Source: JAFAMB01 sp963775805
Lineage (GTDB): Bacteria > Verrucomicrobiota > Verrucomicrobiia > Chthoniobacterales > JAFAMB01
Length of the DNA: 64,000 nt
Direction: 5' to 3'
Assembly: GCA_963775805.1 (NCBI GenBank)
Contig: CAVZKG010000007.1
Coordinates: 124,001-188,000 of the forward strand
Part shown: positions 1 through 8,731 of the stretch, in pieces
Layout: each line of letters begins with the position of its first letter
Position numbering within the stretch: position 1 is the stretch's first letter
Program-made: the position numbers and the translations under genes
The notes under the pieces: model-generated
What the model saw: only the letters and a program-made list of their open reading frames with translations
The model's database searches: none
Told to the model about the DNA's origin: nothing

Positions 1-2549
1 CCTCCGGGACGATGAAGATTGGACAGTTCGAGTATCAGATCGGTATGAACGCCAGTCCGGAGACGATCGAGGAATTGAACGCAATCCCGATCAAGACCAA
101 TCCCAATGGCAGCACGATCTATGTCCGTGATGTCGCCAATGTTCGGAACGGATTCATTCCTCAGACAAATATTGTTCGTTTTGACGGCGCACGAGCCGTA
201 ATGCTCGATATCCAGAAGACCGGCAGCGCTTCCACTCTCGATATTGTGGAGGGGATCAAACAGAAACTGCCGGTAGTGAAGCAGACATTGCCGCCTGGCG
301 CAGATGGTCTGAATTTAACGCTTCTCACCGATCAATCGATCTTTGTTAGCGCCTCGATTCAAGGCGTCATCCGGGAAGCGATTATTGCGGCCTGTTTGAC
401 TGCGTTGATGATCCTGTTGTTTCTCAGTAGTTGGCGAAGCACCCTTATTATTTGCGTTTCGATTCCGCTCTCCATTCTCTGTTCAATTGTCGTCCTGAGC
501 GCTCTCGGGGAGACGATTAACATTATGACGCTCGGAGGAATGGCGCTTGCCGTTGGTATTCTCGTGGATGACGCAACGGTCGAAATCGAGAATATTCACC
601 GGAACATGGCCGAGGGTGGGACCATGCAAGAATGCATCTTGAATGGGGCGGCTCAAATCGCCGTTCCGGCATTCGTTTCGACTCTTTGCATTTGTATCGT
701 TTTTGTTCCGATTTTCTTCCTTTCAGGTGTCGCTCGGTATCTGTTCGTGCCACTTGCCGAGGCGGTAGTGTTCGCGATGCTGGCGTCATACATGCTGTCG
801 CGAACGGTCGTTCCGACTTTCGCAAAATATCTGCTGCCTCCGGAGATGGAGCATCACCGTTTGACGGAACATCCAAAACCGAAAACCATTTTCGGGAAAA
901 TTTCGCAAACTTTCGAAGCCGGGTTTAGCCGATTCAGGGAAGGGTACCGCGATCTTTTGAGCATTTGCTTGCGCCACCCGAAAGTGACCGTAATTGGCGT
1001 CATCGGATTTGCGGCGATTTCGATGTTGCTGTTTCCGTTCCTTGGTCAGGACTTCTTTCCGGCAGTGGATGCAGGACGATTCACGATGCATGTCCGCATG
1101 CAACCGGGAACCCGGGTTGAGGAGACTGCTCGGACGGCGGACCAAATCGAGGGGATGCTGCGCCAAATCATTCCGAAAAACCAGCTAGAAGGGATCATCG
1201 ACAATCTCGGAATACCTTACAGCGGCATCAATCTCTCCTACAACACGTCCGGGACGGTAAGCTCCGCCGATGGTGATATTCTCGTTTCCCTCAACGAGCA
1301 TCACGATCCAACGAACACCTACGTTCGCGAGATTCGAGCCAGGATGGCGAAGCAGTTTCCGGACGTCGAACTCTGGTTTCCACCGGCCGATATAGTCGCG
1401 CAGATTCTCAACTTCGGGCTGCCTGCTCCCATTGACGTCCAGGTGCAAGGATTGAACAGAAATGCCAACACCGGCTTCGCTAACCGGCTCGTCGACAAGC
1501 TGCGCACGGTCCCCGGGCTGGTTGACCTTCGAATTCAGGAGCCCAATACTGTCCCTAACCTGAAAATCATAGTCGATCGAACCAAAGCGTCGATTTTAGG
1601 GTTACAGGAACAGAACGTCGCGAATAGCGTATTGGGTGCCTTGGCCGGGTCGCAGCAGGTGAGCCCTAACTTTTGGGTCGATCCCAAGAATGGCGTCACT
1701 TATTCGGTGACGGCGCAGGCCCCGCAATACCAAATGGATTCGCTGGACGCGTTGCGGAACCTGCCGATTCTTGGCGGTTCGGGTGTTACCTCGCAAATCC
1801 TGGCGAACGTTGCGGGTATTTCTCGAAGCACAGTGGCTCCGGTTGTTGACCACTACGACATTCGGCCGGTAATCAACATTTACGGAAACGTCGATGGGAA
1901 AGATCTCGGTTACGTATCGGACAAGGTCCAGGAGATTGTCGACGCAGCGAAAAAGGATCTGCCGAAAGGGAGTATCCTTCTCATGCGGGGGCAAACCAAA
2001 ACGATGCAGGCCTCGTTCACTGGATTGTACGTCGGTCTGGCTTTTTCGATCGTTCTTGTCTACCTCCTGGTCGTTGTGAACTTTCAGTCCTGGACTGAAC
2101 CGTTCATCATCATCACGGCGTTGCCGTGCGCACTGGCTGGCATCGTCTGGATGCTCTTTATCACCGGGACGACGCTCAGTGTTCCGGCTCTGATGGGGAC
2201 GATTATGTGTATGGGCGTCGCCACCGCGAACAGCGTTCTGGTGATCACGTTTGCCAAGGAAAAATTACACGAATTCAACGATTCTTACCGCGCGGCGCTC
2301 CAGGCCGGATATATCCGTGTTCGGCCGGTGGTGATGACAGCGCTTGCCATGATTATTGGCATGGTGCCGATGGCGCTTGGACTAGGCGAAGGGGGCGAGC
2401 AAAATGCACCCCTCGGTCGTGCAGTCATCGGAGGTTTGATTTTTGCCACGGTCGGCACCCTCTTTTTTGTTCCAACGGTGTTTATGTTAGTAAGGCGACG
2501 TTCAGGCGCTCCCGAGCAGTCGTCGACGCCGGAAGTCGCGAACCCGTAA
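1..2549 (+). CDS. RND efflux permease (AcrB/HAE1-like), 5' truncated by window edge
   Basis: Inner-membrane proton-driven pump subunit of a tripartite efflux system. The reading frame is open from the first bases, so the true start lies upstream; about 850 residues are visible against roughly 1,040 for the family, meaning about 200 N-terminal residues are missing. Visible are the porter-domain pattern near residue 75 (QKTGSASTLDIV), the membrane block with GILVDDATVEIEN (the paired Asp of the proton relay), a large second periplasmic domain, and the C-terminal membrane half ending in charged residues. The fusion protein follows 26 bases downstream. Substrate cannot be read from the sequence. 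No TolC-like outer-membrane gene is visible; one may lie upstream. Confidence 0.93.
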   Translation, partial: SGTMKIGQFEYQIGMNASPETIEELNAIPIKTNPNGSTIYVRDVANVRNGFIPQTNIVRFDGARAVMLDIQKTGSASTLDIVEGIKQKLPVVKQTLPPGADGLNLTLLTDQSIFVSASIQGVIREAIIAACLTALMILLFLSSWRSTLIICVSIPLSILCSIVVLSALGETINIMTLGGMALAVGILVDDATVEIENIHRNMAEGGTMQECILNGAAQIAVPAFVSTLCICIVFVPIFFLSGVARYLFVPLAEAVVFAMLASYMLSRTVVPTFAKYLLPPEMEHHRLTEHPKPKTIFGKISQTFEAGFSRFREGYRDLLSICLRHPKVTVIGVIGFAAISMLLFPFLGQDFFPAVDAGRFTMHVRMQPGTRVEETARTADQIEGMLRQIIPKNQLEGIIDNLGIPYSGINLSYNTSGTVSSADGDILVSLNEHHDPTNTYVREIRARMAKQFPDVELWFPPADIVAQILNFGLPAPIDVQVQGLNRNANTGFANRLVDKLRTVPGLVDLRIQEPNTVPNLKIIVDRTKASILGLQEQNVANSVLGALAGSQQVSPNFWVDPKNGVTYSVTAQAPQYQMDSLDALRNLPILGGSGVTSQILANVAGISRSTVAPVVDHYDIRPVINIYGNVDGKDLGYVSDKVQEIVDAAKKDLPKGSILLMRGQTKTMQASFTGLYVGLAFSIVLVYLLVVVNFQSWTEPFIIITALPCALAGIVWMLFITGTTLSVPALMGTIMCMGVATANSVLVITFAKEKLHEFNDSYRAALQAGYIRVRPVVMTALAMIIGMVPMALGLGEGGEQNAPLGRAVIGGLIFATVGTLFFVPTVFMLVRRRSGAPEQSSTPEVANP

Positions 2550-2575
2550 GATTCTTCTTTTATTCACACGATTAA

Positions 2576-3841
2576 ATGACAATGGATGAGACACTCGTTC
2601 AAAGAGTTCCCGTGGAAGAATCGCCCCCCGAGAATAACGAACCCAACACTCAGCCGCCTGCTCGCAAAAAGACGCGACGCATAGGACTCGCGATTTTCTT
2701 TTTGGTTCTTCTCGTCGGTTTGGTCATTGCGGTTGTGTACGGGCTTAATACGCGCGCTTCCTGGACGGCTTCACTGCAACGGCAGACGGACGAAAATTTA
2801 GCGAATCGGACGGTAGCTGTTGCGCAGCCCCACCAGGCTCCTGCGAAAATCGAGGTCGACCTCCAGGGTCAGACACAGGCCTACGTTCAGGCACCGATCC
2901 ACGCCCAAACGACTGGCTACTTGAAGAAGTGGTATTTCGATATCGGTTCCCCGGTCAAACAGGGAACCGTACTGGGCGAGATCGACACGCCGCAGGTTGA
3001 CCAACAGTTCAACCAGGCAAAAGCCAACCTCGTGCAAGCCAATTCAGCTCTGGAGCTCTCGAATACCACTTATCAGCGAGACCAGGATCTTCTTCACAGA
3101 AAAGTCATTGCGCAGCAGGATTTCGACTCTGTGGAAGGCGATCTCAAAGAGAAACAGGCCAGCGTCAACGCGGATCAGGCGGCTCTGCTCCGGTTACAGG
3201 CGCTCGAGGATTTCAAACTGTTAAAAGCTCCTTTTGATGGAATTGTGACAGCTCGCAACACGGATATCGGTCAGATCGTTAATGCCGGTTCCGGGAATGC
3301 ACTTTTCGTTGTGTCGCAGATCGATCCTCTGCGTGTTTTCATCAATGTGCCTGAGAGCATGACAGAGGATGTAAAAGTCGGGAGCACTGCTGCTTTGTCG
3401 TTCAGTGAGGTGCCTGGCAAAACCTTTCCAGGGAAGGTTGTTCGTACCGCCGGAGCAATCGATCAAACCTCGCGCACATTACTAACCGAGATCGATGTCC
3501 CTAACCCTGACGGACGGCTGTTTGCTGGAGCCTATGTCCAGATTCATCTCGGTACTGGGGGCGAACGGCGAACGCTTCTGATCCCGGCAAATACGTTGAT
3601 CTTCCGCGCGGATGGAATCACCGTGGCAACGGTCGGATCGGATAATAAGGTTTCACTGAAAAAGATCAAAATCGGCAAGGATCTCGGAACTTCCATTGAG
3701 GTCAACCAAGGATTATCTCCGGATGACCGTGTAATTCTTGATCCGGGCGCCGGACTCGCCGCCGGCGAAACGGTGAAGCTGAGGGCTGCCAATGATAATT
3801 CGGTCGCAGCAGCTTCTACTTCGCAGCCGAAGCAACCTTGA
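2576..3841 (+). CDS. RND periplasmic adaptor (membrane fusion protein, HlyD/AcrA type)
   Basis: Periplasmic adaptor that links the RND permease to an outer-membrane channel. The 421 residues show a charged cytoplasmic N-terminus, one membrane anchor at about residues 36-58, the lipoyl half-motif near residues 100-135 (APIHAQTTGYLKKWYFDIGSP), a short alpha-hairpin rich in Gln and Ala (about 140-210), the second lipoyl half (LLKAPFDGIVTARNTDIGQ) and beta-barrel/membrane-proximal domains. It has a transmembrane anchor rather than a lipoprotein signal. Order permease then adaptor is the reverse of acrAB but common outside Proteobacteria. The two genes very likely form one transcript. Confidence 0.92.
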   Translation: MTMDETLVQRVPVEESPPENNEPNTQPPARKKTRRIGLAIFFLVLLVGLVIAVVYGLNTRASWTASLQRQTDENLANRTVAVAQPHQAPAKIEVDLQGQTQAYVQAPIHAQTTGYLKKWYFDIGSPVKQGTVLGEIDTPQVDQQFNQAKANLVQANSALELSNTTYQRDQDLLHRKVIAQQDFDSVEGDLKEKQASVNADQAALLRLQALEDFKLLKAPFDGIVTARNTDIGQIVNAGSGNALFVVSQIDPLRVFINVPESMTEDVKVGSTAALSFSEVPGKTFPGKVVRTAGAIDQTSRTLLTEIDVPNPDGRLFAGAYVQIHLGTGGERRTLLIPANTLIFRADGITVATVGSDNKVSLKKIKIGKDLGTSIEVNQGLSPDDRVILDPGAGLAAGETVKLRAANDNSVAAASTSQPKQP

Positions 3842-3855
3842 AGGAATAAACGAAT

Positions 3856-3905
3856 AGGCGTCCCGCCTGTCCAATCGTTCCCGGGAATGGACAGGCTGGA
3901 AGCCT
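3856..3905. repeat. Interspersed repeat A: long imperfect hairpin
   Basis: Two 17-base arms (3856-3872 and 3889-3905) are inverted copies of each other with 15 of 17 positions pairing; the loop is 16 bases. The same arm sequences recur at 17286-17302 and 17606-17622, so this is a dispersed element. Lying just after the adaptor stop it may also end transcription, but there is no T-run after it. Confidence 0.6.
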
Positions 3906-4012
3906 TTCCTTTGAAATTCCCGACCGTTCTGGCGTTTTCCCTGCATCACGTCCCTGAGCAGGTTCAACGCAATATCGCTCCAGTCCGGACAGCCGGACCC
4001 AAAAATTCCAAA

Positions 4013-4086
4013 TCTCTGTGCCCTCTGCGCCTTGTGGTTAATCCAATCCTCTGCGTCCGCTTCAGTCTCTCCGTGCCTCTGGGGTG
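4013..4086. repeat. Interspersed repeat B (pyrimidine-rich, ctctgtgcc...ccgtgcctct)
   Basis: A stretch with words such as ccttgtggttaatccaat and ctccgtgcctct. Close copies lie at 17733-17791 (same orientation) and 17221-17272 (inverted). This copy overlaps the 3' end of the pseudouridine synthase gene and encodes its last residues (FTPEARRD). Confidence 0.6.
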
Positions 4087-4880
4087 AATTCTTCTCCGGG
4101 ATGGGCAACCTTACCCTCCGCAAAAAACCTGTTCATATCGCTCGGCAACGGAGATTCAAACTGGAAATGTTTTCCTTCGAACTCAAAGGAAAGGCCCGAT
4201 GCGTGAAGTGCCTGTCGTTCCAACAACAGTCTGGCTTCCAACGAGGGTGTCCAATCGGTTTCGATGAATTCCAGGTAACAACTCTCATCCGGGCCATAGA
4301 TTTTGTCACCGACGATCGGGTAACCGGCATGGGAGAGATGCACCCGGATCTGATGGGTGCGCCCTGTCTTCGGTCTGGCTTCAACCAAGGCGAATTGGCG
4401 GTCTGCTCTCTTAAAGCGGTTCAGCACACAAAATCGGGTGTGCGCGGGTGACCCGTCGGGATCGATCGTTTGTTTCAGCCAGATTTTGGACGGTCGGACA
4501 GTTCCCTGCCTGACCAATGGCTCGTCCACGTTAAAAGTCTCCTTGGCCGGCCAACCGAAAACGATTGCGATGTAGATTTTCTGGATCCGGTGATTCGCCA
4601 TCATCAGGCCGAGTTGCCGAGCGGAGTCGCGCGACTTCGCGATAAGAATCAAACCGCTCGTTTCACGGTCGAGGCGGTTAATGAAACAGATCTGAGCCCC
4701 ATTGACGATTTCATAAGCCAGGAGCCTCTTCAGTTCATCCCAAAGCGTCTCCGGTCTTCCGGGCCCGGTTGGATGCACGAGAAGATTTGCCGGTTTGTCA
4801 ATCACTAGAAACCGGTGATCTTCATACACGATGCGTGCACCAATTCCGACTGAGGGCACTTTGGGATCAGGTGAATTCAC
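4062..4880 (-). CDS. RluA-family pseudouridine synthase
   Basis: Isomerises uridine to pseudouridine in structured RNA (rRNA or tRNA). The catalytic-Asp motif is present as INRLDRETSGLILIAKS at about residues 65-81, preceded by the family start IVYEDHRFLVIDKPANLLVHP and followed by RPKTGRTHQIRVHL near residue 170. There is no N-terminal S4 domain, so it resembles the short RluA/RluC-like forms (272 residues). The C-terminal tail (FTPEARRD) is encoded by interspersed repeat B, so the original end of the gene was probably replaced. Divergent from the ABC ATPase with a 27-base gap. Which uridine it modifies cannot be told. Confidence 0.9.
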   Translation of the reverse strand: MNSPDPKVPSVGIGARIVYEDHRFLVIDKPANLLVHPTGPGRPETLWDELKRLLAYEIVNGAQICFINRLDRETSGLILIAKSRDSARQLGLMMANHRIQKIYIAIVFGWPAKETFNVDEPLVRQGTVRPSKIWLKQTIDPDGSPAHTRFCVLNRFKRADRQFALVEARPKTGRTHQIRVHLSHAGYPIVGDKIYGPDESCYLEFIETDWTPSLEARLLLERQALHASGLSFEFEGKHFQFESPLPSDMNRFFAEGKVAHPGEEFTPEARRD

Positions 4881-4907
4881 CGCGCTTCTAGAATATCGGT
4901 CAATGCC

Positions 4908-5591
4908 ATGGTTGAACTAAGGAATGTGACCCGTCGATATCGGCAAGGCGAGAATACAGTTTTGGCACTGGATGAGGTTAGTCTCAGGATCGAAGCCGAC
5001 GAGTTTGTCGCTGTGACAGGAGAATCGGGGTCCGGCAAGAGCACATTCTTACACCTTATCGGAGGGTTGGATAAACCGGACAGCGGGGAAGTGATCGTCA
5101 ACGGATTGGCTCTTCAAAATGCTTCCGATAAACAACTGACGGAATTCCGGGCTCGCGATCTTGGGATCGTGTTCCAATTCTTTAACCTCTTACCGACACT
5201 GAGCGTGTTGGAGAATGTTTCGGTCCCTCTCGAGTTTCAAGGTGTCAAATCCAGGGAGGCTGTCGGCCGTGCGCGTGAACTGCTCAAACTGGTCGGAATG
5301 GACAAGAGGGAGCGCCACTTTGTGCATCAATTGAGCGGTGGCGAAATGCAACGAGCGGCGATAGCACGAGGACTTGTCCATCGACCCAAACTCTTGCTTG
5401 CGGACGAACCGACCGGAAACCTTGATGCAGAGAACGCTCGACTTGTGCTGCAAATCTTCAGACAAATAGCCGAGGAAAACATGACGACGTTAGTTGTCGT
5501 TACGCACAGTGCCGAAGTTGCCGAGTCCGCACAGCGTCGAATCCACTTAAAGGACGGTAAATTTGCGGAATTCGCGGCTGGCCATCAATGA
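4908..5591 (+). CDS. LolD/MacB-type ABC transporter ATP-binding protein
   Basis: ATPase of the type VII (MacB/LolCDE/FtsX-partner) transporters, which act on lipoproteins or extruded molecules at the inner membrane. Walker A GESGSGKST is at 38-46, the Q-loop at about 90, the signature LSGGEMQRAAIAR from 142, Walker B LLLADEPTGNLD from 162 and the switch His at 200. Length (227) is typical. The expected FtsX-like permease is absent: the next gene is lpxC-fabZ. A 29-codon frame overlapping the gene end (5578-5664) begins LAINDLYRIGLRVLG, like the start of such permeases, so a permease may have been lost. Confidence 0.92.
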   Translation: MVELRNVTRRYRQGENTVLALDEVSLRIEADEFVAVTGESGSGKSTFLHLIGGLDKPDSGEVIVNGLALQNASDKQLTEFRARDLGIVFQFFNLLPTLSVLENVSVPLEFQGVKSREAVGRARELLKLVGMDKRERHFVHQLSGGEMQRAAIARGLVHRPKLLLADEPTGNLDAENARLVLQIFRQIAEENMTTLVVVTHSAEVAESAQRRIHLKDGKFAEFAAGHQ

Positions 5592-5660
5592 TCTTTACCG
5601 CATCGGTTTGCGCGTGCTGGGTAAGTCATATAGATGTGCGGAGCACCGGCTGGACGCGGG

Positions 5661-5683
5661 CTAACCGCTTTTTAAGCGGTTAG
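5661..5683. terminator. Perfect 10-bp hairpin, possible terminator
   Basis: CTAACCGCTT, a TTT loop, then AAGCGGTTAG: a perfect stem of 10 pairs. It lies between the ABC ATPase and lpxC-fabZ. There is no following T-run, so termination is only a possibility. Confidence 0.4.
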
Positions 5684-5726
5684 TTGCGCCGGGAACTCGG
5701 GTGTGGTAACACGATCCCCTTCAGAT

Positions 5727-7040
5727 ATGGCATTTTTCTACCAGCAGACCTTGGCGACAAGCGCGAGTCTAACCGGTACTTCATTGCATACGGGTTCGAA
5801 GGTGAGCCTGCGATTGAATCCGGCGCCGATCGATCACGGTATCAAGTTCAAGCGGATCGATTTGCCGGACGAATCGGCCATCGATGCCAAAGTTCAGCAT
5901 GTAAAGTTTGTTGAGCGAGCCACCACCATTGCTGAAGGGAACGTGAAAGTGCAGACCGTCGAGCACGTCCTGTCTGCGTTATGTGGAATGGGGATCGACA
6001 ATGCCTTGGTGGAAATGGATTCAAGTGAAGCGCCGATTGGCGACGGAAGTGCGTATCCCTTTGTTGAGTTGATCAACAAATGCGGCATCGAGAAACAAAC
6101 CGCGCTTCGCCGGACGATGGAAATACGCGACCCGCTTCACATCGAGACAAAATCGGGATCATTGCTGACAATCGTTCCCGACCGGACATTCCGGATCTCC
6201 TGCACTCAGGTTGGTCCCGATGGTCGATTCACTCAGTATTACTCCACAGAGATAACCCCGGAAATCTACCAGCGTGATATCGCCAAAGCGCGCACATTTG
6301 TTTATTACGAAGATGTTAAACCACTTCTCGATAAAGGGTTAATTCGGGGAGGAAGCCTTGAAAATGCGATCGTTGTCCGTGGGGAATCGGTCATGGGCAA
6401 AGAGCCCCTGCGGTACCAGGACGAATTTGTTCGCCACAAAATTCTCGATATTGTCGGGGATCTGTATCTCGCCGGGTGCCGTTTCGTCGGGCACGTGATC
6501 GCGGTAAAGCCTGGCCATGCGGCAAATGCGGACATGACCAAACTTCTGGCCAAGCGTTACGCCGGGCTCGAGGCGATGGCGCCCCCGCAGGTGATTCCCT
6601 TTGGTACCGGTGTGATGGATGCGAAGGATGTCATGGCAGTTTTGCCCCACCGGTATCCGTTTCTGATGGTCGATCGGATCATGGCTTTTGAAGGGGACAA
6701 CAAGATTGTCGGCTCGAAGCAGGTGTCGATCAATGAACCCTATTTTCAAGGGCATTTTCCTGGACACCCGGTAATGCCTGGAGTTTTGCAGGTCGAAGCG
6801 ATGGCGCAGGTGGCGAGCATTCTCCTTCGGAAACGGTCCAATCAGACAGACGGAATTGGCTACTTCATGAGTGCGGACGACGTCAAATTCCGCAGACCGG
6901 TGATACCCGGAGATATGCTGGTGATCGAGGCGGAGCTTTTGAGGGCAAAATCAAATGTTGGTAAAGCAAGCTGTCGATGCCTCGTGAATGGGGAAGTCGC
7001 TTCAGAAGGCACACTAACGTTTGCGTTCGTTGTGCAATGA
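5727..7040 (+). CDS. lpxC-fabZ: LpxC-FabZ fusion: UDP-3-O-acyl-GlcNAc deacetylase / 3-hydroxyacyl-ACP dehydratase
   Basis: One protein of 437 residues with two enzymes. Residues 1-about 290 are LpxC, the zinc deacetylase that commits to lipid A: zinc ligands H80 (VQTVEHVLSAL), H237 and D241 (HKILDIVGDLYLAG) and the acid/base H264 (GHAANAD). Residues about 295-437 are FabZ: HRYPFLMVDRI, then GHFPGHPVMPGVLQVEAMAQ with catalytic H343 and E357. I chose ATG 5727 (MAFFYQQTLA) over the GTG at 5703 because LpxC homology starts there. The stop overlaps the lpxA start (ATGA). Such fusions are known in Bacteroidota, Chlamydiae-Verrucomicrobiota relatives and Lentisphaerae. Confidence 0.96.
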   Translation: MAFFYQQTLATSASLTGTSLHTGSKVSLRLNPAPIDHGIKFKRIDLPDESAIDAKVQHVKFVERATTIAEGNVKVQTVEHVLSALCGMGIDNALVEMDSSEAPIGDGSAYPFVELINKCGIEKQTALRRTMEIRDPLHIETKSGSLLTIVPDRTFRISCTQVGPDGRFTQYYSTEITPEIYQRDIAKARTFVYYEDVKPLLDKGLIRGGSLENAIVVRGESVMGKEPLRYQDEFVRHKILDIVGDLYLAGCRFVGHVIAVKPGHAANADMTKLLAKRYAGLEAMAPPQVIPFGTGVMDAKDVMAVLPHRYPFLMVDRIMAFEGDNKIVGSKQVSINEPYFQGHFPGHPVMPGVLQVEAMAQVASILLRKRSNQTDGIGYFMSADDVKFRRPVIPGDMLVIEAELLRAKSNVGKASCRCLVNGEVASEGTLTFAFVVQ

Positions 7041-7807
7041 CGATTCATCCGACTGCCGTTGTAGATCCGGAGGCCAGGATTGCTCCGGACGTCTTCGTAG
7101 GCCCCTATTGTGTAATCGCGCGCGATGTCACTATTGAAGCCGGATGCTGGCTTCAGAACCATGTCACCGTTTGCGGTCCGACCGATATTGGGACAGGTAA
7201 CAAATTCTTTTCCCATTGCTCAATCGGGCAACAAACGCAGGATCTGAAGTATGTTGGAGAACCAACCTATCTCGAGATAGGGGCCGATAACAGTTTTCGG
7301 GAGTTTGTAACGGTCAATCGAGCAACGGCCGCAGGCTCTACGACACGCGTCGGCAACCGGGGAAATTTTCTCGCCTACAGTCACATTGCTCACGACTGCG
7401 TCGTCGAAGATGATGTGATTTTCTCGAACAACGGAACGCTTGCTGGCCACGTCCTGGTTCAACAATACGCGATCATCGGAGGATTGACCGCTGTTCATCA
7501 GTTTTGCCGGATTGGAAAATTCGCGATCACCGGTGGCTGCTCGAAGATCGTTCAGGATGTCCCGCCGTTCATGATTGCCGACGGAAACCCAGCGGTCGTT
7601 CGTGGAATCAACTACGTGGCGCTTGAACGGCACAACGTATCCCCGGAGGTAATCCGCGTCTTAAAAGAGTCATACCGAATTTTGTATCGGTCTGATCTGA
7701 ACACGAAACAGGCGATCGCGGAGTTGGACCGGGCATTTTCGGACGTCCCAGAAGTGCGCCACCTCGTTCAATTTATCGAGAAAAGCGATCGAGGAATTAT
7801 TCGTTAG
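7037..7807 (+). CDS. lpxA: LpxA, UDP-N-acetylglucosamine acyltransferase
   Basis: First enzyme of lipid A synthesis: moves a 3-hydroxyacyl chain from ACP to UDP-GlcNAc. The 256 residues show repeated hexapeptides of a left-handed beta-helix (IHPTAVVDPEARIAPDVFVG, then AGCWLQNHVTVCG), the catalytic-His segment SHIAHDCVVEDDV near residue 120 and a helical C-terminus. The start ATG at 7037 overlaps the lpxC-fabZ stop by four bases, giving translational coupling. Together with the fusion this gives three consecutive lipid A/fatty acid steps in 2.1 kb and shows a Gram-negative envelope. Confidence 0.95.
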   Translation: MTIHPTAVVDPEARIAPDVFVGPYCVIARDVTIEAGCWLQNHVTVCGPTDIGTGNKFFSHCSIGQQTQDLKYVGEPTYLEIGADNSFREFVTVNRATAAGSTTRVGNRGNFLAYSHIAHDCVVEDDVIFSNNGTLAGHVLVQQYAIIGGLTAVHQFCRIGKFAITGGCSKIVQDVPPFMIADGNPAVVRGINYVALERHNVSPEVIRVLKESYRILYRSDLNTKQAIAELDRAFSDVPEVRHLVQFIEKSDRGIIR

Positions 7808-7943
7808 CCCAACCATCGCAGTCACGATCAGGATAGGCTGCCTGACCTCCGTAGCTTGGGCGAAGGATGATTCCCTATTGGCGAGACCGCTATCCTACGA
7901 CGAGAACCCGGAACCTCGAACCTCGAACTCCAATCTCCATCCC

Positions 7944-8702
7944 CTACGACGCAGGCCGGTAGATAAGGTCGACTATGTTTCGGACATATTGCTCGTCGGT
8001 TAGTCCTTCGAGACTTTCGTCCGGAAAGGCGACGATTGATCGCAGGTGGACCGCGATCTGCCGATATAGCTCCAATCGGGAACTCGGCTCCAATTCATCC
8101 CGCCGGGAGATAGCTTCCAGTGCAATATTCGCTTCCTCGGGCGTAATCAGCTTACGCAGCTGCGCAGCAAGGTGCGTATGAGCCCGAAGCGAATTATAAA
8201 CTCCTCCGAATAACAGTTCGAAATTTGGAATGCGTTCGGATGCAACATATACAACCAGAGTGTTCGCGGCTAAATCACCAATTCTCTGATACTTTTTTGA
8301 GATCAAACAAACAATACCGCCAACGGCATACAACGCAGGCAAAGCATCCAGTATTCGTAACAGGTTCCGGATCACGATCTGGGCTGGACGCAACCTGTAT
8401 CCGTCGGCGTCAATTACGCGGATCTTCAACACGCGCTTGCCGACAGTTTGTCCGCGCCATATCCATTCAAAAAGTATGGAATAACCAACAGAAACAATAA
8501 AAAATAAAAATGTTCTGAAAGCGAGAGCGACGTCTGAATTCAGGATCGATGTCAGCAACATAAGCGTTCCGAGCAATTGCGAAACGACACCGATGGCCGC
8601 TAAATCAATGGAGACAGCTAGAAAACGGGTCACCGGCCCTGCAAGCGGTTGCGTAAAGCTGATGCCTTCGGCCGTCCGGATTGTGAAGGTGTTGCTGCGC
8701 AT
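7944..8702 (-). CDS. RDD family membrane protein
   Basis: Small integral membrane protein of unknown biochemical role. Residues about 20-150 form an RDD domain (AGPVTRFLAVSIDLAAIG, then GQTVGKRVLKIRVIDADGYRL) with three to four hydrophobic segments. The C-terminal hundred residues are soluble and helical (LITPEEANIALEAISRRDELEPSSRLELY). It is the last gene of the minus-strand cluster, 29 bases after the SpoIIM-like gene. RDD proteins are common companions of MoxR/DUF58 clusters; some family members are sodium/proton antiporters, which is not shown here. Confidence 0.85.
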   Translation of the reverse strand: MRSNTFTIRTAEGISFTQPLAGPVTRFLAVSIDLAAIGVVSQLLGTLMLLTSILNSDVALAFRTFLFFIVSVGYSILFEWIWRGQTVGKRVLKIRVIDADGYRLRPAQIVIRNLLRILDALPALYAVGGIVCLISKKYQRIGDLAANTLVVYVASERIPNFELLFGGVYNSLRAHTHLAAQLRKLITPEEANIALEAISRRDELEPSSRLELYRQIAVHLRSIVAFPDESLEGLTDEQYVRNIVDLIYRPAS

Positions 8703-8731
8703 CTGATCGTTGAGAATCGGGCGACTCGGTA

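Noticed and set aside
4032..4451. 139-codon plus-strand frame opposite the pseudouridine synthase
   Set aside because: Antisense shadow; begins inside repeat B and has no family features.
5589..5684. 32-codon ATG frame right after the LolD-like ATPase
   Set aside because: Too short and without any pattern; the other phase (LAINDLYRIGL...) is more protein-like, and is listed only as a possible remnant.
7900..7935. Short tandem words (acctcga) between lpxA and the RDD gene
   Set aside because: Only two or three units; not enough for a functional repeat claim.
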